8,699 nt of DNA from Clostridiales bacterium (GTDB lineage: Bacteria > Bacillota > Clostridia > Lachnospirales > Lachnospiraceae): positions 1 through 8,699 of the forward strand of contig JAATEU010000097.1 of NCBI GenBank assembly GCA_015655565.1. The letters are read 5' to 3'. Of the stretch, positions 7,636-8,699 are shown piece after piece. The notes under the pieces were generated by a model that saw only the letters and a program-made list of their open reading frames with translations, was not told the DNA's origin and did not search any database. The position numbers and the translations under genes are program-made. How positions within the stretch are numbered: position 1 is the stretch's first letter; each line of letters begins with the position of its first letter.

Positions 7636-8173
7636 TTACAGGTTCGTGTTTTATATAAGGTAAAAATTTATCCAATAAATCACCCATTCTGATTTTAAGG
7701 CTGGAGGTATTGATACATGGATGACAGCCGACATATTCCTGTTTTAGGACATCACGGTCTATTAATAACCGCACCCGGTTTTCCTGATCATTCATTAATC
7801 CTAAAACACTGACGGATCCGGGAGTAATATCAAGGAATTCCTCCATAAATTCCGGTGCGGCAAAAGAAAGCCTGGAGGTTTGAATCTGTCTGCTTAAATC
7901 TGCGGTTCGAAATTTTTTAATCCCCGGCATCATCAACAAATAAAAATGATTTTTTTGTGCATTACAGAGAAACAGATTCTTACAAATCTCAATTTCCAAC
8001 ATTTCCTCCACCTCTAAACAGGACCGGATAGTGGCAGTGACTTCATGCTACACCCTGATAAATGGGATTTCTAACCGTTCCAGTAAATCATAAATCCTCA
8101 TTTCTTTCCCAAGCCTTCCCTCAGGGTCCGGTCTGGTGGTATATAAATTAGGATTAATATATAAATCAGCCAC
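7622..8173 (-). pseudogene. prdX: PrdX/ProX-like prolyl-tRNA editing protein gene with an in-frame TAG at codon 42
   Basis: Proteins of this YbaK/ProX-type family hydrolyse mischarged tRNA(Pro), notably Ala-tRNA(Pro), in the cytoplasm. The start is GTG 8173, 7 nt after AAAGGAGG (8188-8181); the in-frame ATG at 8236 lies essentially at the predicted transcription start and lacks a site. Read through, the product is 183 residues, the normal family length. The N-terminal part has GRLGKEMRIYDLLERL (19-34). ICKNLFLC (63-70) carries the expected essential Lys65; LSFAAPEFMEEFL, DITPGSVSVLGL (115-126) and GCHPCINTSS (149-158, the GxxP motif) follow. Codon 42 is TAG (8050-8048) in the context IRV-stop-HE, where relatives as I recall them have Asp or Glu. 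The 141 codons after it remain open and well conserved. Hence either a recent nonsense mutation, a sequence error, or readthrough or reinitiation (GGAGG lies 5 nt before an in-frame TTG at 7999). An unbroken two-gene arrangement is unlikely. Confidence 0.82.
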
Positions 8174-8180
8174 AGTACAG

Positions 8181-8188
8181 CCTCCTTT
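8181..8188 (-). promoter_or_regulatory. Ribosome binding site of the prdX-like gene
   Basis: Minus-strand AAAGGAGG ends 7 nt before GTG 8173. This near-perfect site decides the start and shows that the translation signals of the interrupted gene are intact. Confidence 0.8.
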
Positions 8189-8204
8189 GCAATTAAATTG
8201 ACCT

Positions 8205-8214
8205 ACGTCGACGT
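8205..8214. repeat. Perfect 10-bp palindrome ACGTCGACGT in the prdX leader
   Basis: ACGTCGACGT is self-complementary and GC-rich in an AT-rich gap. It lies about 20-30 nt after the predicted prdX start of transcription, a position where a bound repressor could block elongation. Function is unknown and it is short enough to be chance. Confidence 0.3.
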
Positions 8215-8241
8215 GTTGGCGTTTTCCTGTTACCATGGATT

Positions 8242-8270
8242 ATTGTAGCATAAGAGGAGAAAAAAGTCGA
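8242..8270 (-). promoter_or_regulatory. Candidate extended -10 promoter of the prdX-like gene
   Basis: Minus strand: TACAAT (8247-8242) preceded by TGC (8250-8248), an extended -10, with TCGACT (8270-8265) 17 nt upstream as a 4-of-6 match to the -35 box. Predicted start near 8235, giving a leader of about 60 nt. Confidence 0.5.
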
Positions 8271-8300
8271 TATAATTTGGAACTTAGTGGAAATTATTTC

Positions 8301-8321
8301 TGACTCAATTTTTTGACTCAA
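8301..8321. repeat. Direct repeat of TGACTCAA, 13-bp period
   Basis: TGACTCAA occurs at 8301-8308 and 8314-8321, separated by five T. On the minus strand this reads TTGAGTCA twice, roughly 65-85 bp upstream of the predicted prdX transcription start and just past the araC terminator. Tandem octamers at such a position can be activator sites; the adjacent AraC-family protein is a natural but unproven candidate. Confidence 0.4.
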
Positions 8322-8336
8322 CTCGGTCTTTTTATT

Positions 8337-8368
8337 AAAAAAACCTTTATTCATGGGAAAGATAAAGG
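8337..8368 (-). terminator. Rho-independent terminator of the araC-family gene
   Basis: Minus strand: CCTTTAT (8368-8362), 11-nt loop, ATAAAGG (8350-8344), then TTTTTTT (8343-8337). A 7-bp perfect stem followed immediately by seven T is a textbook intrinsic terminator, starting 16 nt after the araC stop. It separates araC from the prdX-like gene, which therefore needs its own promoter. Confidence 0.85.
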
Positions 8369-8384
8369 CTGATGATTTTTTCTT

Positions 8385-8699
8385 TTACAAAACACTGTTT
8401 TTATATTCAGAAGGCCTGATTCCTTTCACTCTTTTAAATGTCCGGAAGAAGGCCGTATCGTGTTCATAGCCCAGCATATTTGCTATCTGCCGAAAGGACA
8501 GAGTGGTATGGAGAATCAGTTCACAGGCTTTTTCTATCTTTTTCAGGTCTATATATTGTTTGGGAGATATGCCGCAATTTTCTTTAAAAGAACGGTAGAG
8601 CTGCGCCGGACTTACATCGTATTCCAGCACAATCTGCTCTACAGTTATTTTCTGGAATATATTTTTGCCGATATAGTAATTAGCTTTTTCAAAATAAGA
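8385..8699 (-). CDS. AraC-family transcriptional regulator, C-terminal DNA-binding domain; 5' end outside window
   Basis: This is a DNA-binding regulator of the AraC/XylS type. The frame is open to the window edge, giving 104 residues of the C-terminus; the GTG at 8630 sits inside the domain and is not the true start. Two helix-turn-helix units are seen: the first in ITVEQIVLEYDVSPAQLYRSF, ending in the GISPKQYI motif, and the second in LSFRQIANMLGYEHDTAFFRTF, followed by KRVKGIRPSEY, the AraC signature region. The chain ends eight residues after GIRPS, as usual. The N-terminal ligand or sensor domain lies outside, so inducer and target cannot be named. A strong terminator follows. Its target might be a divergent or distant gene beyond the window, or the repeats upstream of the prdX-like gene. 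Confidence 0.92.
   Translation of the reverse strand, partial: SYFEKANYYIGKNIFQKITVEQIVLEYDVSPAQLYRSFKENCGISPKQYIDLKKIEKACELILHTTLSFRQIANMLGYEHDTAFFRTFKRVKGIRPSEYKNSVL

Noticed and set aside
5218..8050. Alternative genetic code in which TAA or TAG is sense, suggested by two in-frame stops in conserved positions
   Set aside because: Both codons end other genes here at the expected family ends: TAG for the binding protein and the ATPase, TAA for the first permease, the prdX-like gene and araC. Isolated mutations explain the data better.
8048..8050. Pyrrolysine at the prdX TAG
   Set aside because: The expected residue seems acidic, the family has no known Pyl, and no pyl gene is in the window. 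It cannot be excluded without the rest of the genome.
8174..8241. T-box or other riboswitch in the prdX leader, attractive for a tRNA-related gene
   Set aside because: The leader is only about 60 nt, has no T-box sequence and no terminator/antiterminator pair.
8271..8276. Plus-strand TATAAT
   Set aside because: No -35 box at 16-18 nt upstream and no plus-strand gene downstream.
1..8699. CRISPR arrays, insertion sequences, phage or tRNA genes
   Set aside because: No regularly spaced repeats, transposase or integrase motifs, target-site duplications or tRNA-like cloverleaf were seen on either strand by eye.

Overview
The window looks like a piece of chromosome from a low-to-mid GC anaerobic Firmicute, most likely a Lachnospiraceae/Clostridium cluster XIVa type. 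This rests on strong AAGGAGG ribosome sites, sigma-A-like promoters, an AT-leaning third codon position, a GH94 phosphorylase of clostridial type, and a ProX/PrdX-type editing protein. It is an inference from style and gene content; no taxonomic marker gene is present.

Layout. Positions 1-1521 (+) hold the C-terminal 60% or so of a GH94 cellobiose phosphorylase whose start lies outside the window. Positions 1522-1815 are a gap with no convincing gene; it ends in a good promoter. Positions 1816-6908 (+) encode a complete peptide/nickel-type (family 5) ABC importer: a lipoprotein substrate-binding protein, two permeases, and one polypeptide carrying two ATPase domains. A short stem-loop lies between the binding-protein gene and the first permease gene. 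Positions 6909-7018 separate convergent genes and hold two small inverted repeats. Three genes follow on the minus strand: a YaiI/YqxD (DUF188) protein at 7019-7459, a PrdX-like prolyl-tRNA editing gene at 7622-8173, and the C-terminal DNA-binding domain of an AraC-family regulator at 8385-8699 that runs off the window. The first two have their own candidate promoters, and the araC gene ends in a clear intrinsic terminator.

How they work together. The phosphorylase would split cytoplasmic cellobiose into glucose 1-phosphate and glucose. The importer could feed it or could be an unrelated peptide importer; the sequence does not decide. The minus-strand genes look like independent housekeeping or regulatory genes.

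Most notable. (1) The prdX-like gene is one continuous frame except for a single TAG at codon 42, at a position where I recall the family carrying an acidic residue. (2) The second permease ends at a TAA about a dozen residues short of the usual family end. The same frame continues open for 10 codons to a TGA that overlaps the ATPase GTG start as GTGA, as if an older stop had been coupled to the next gene. Other genes here stop normally at TAA, TAG and TGA, so an altered genetic code is unlikely. I saw no mobile element, CRISPR array, tRNA or rRNA gene, and nothing I would call a new biological system.
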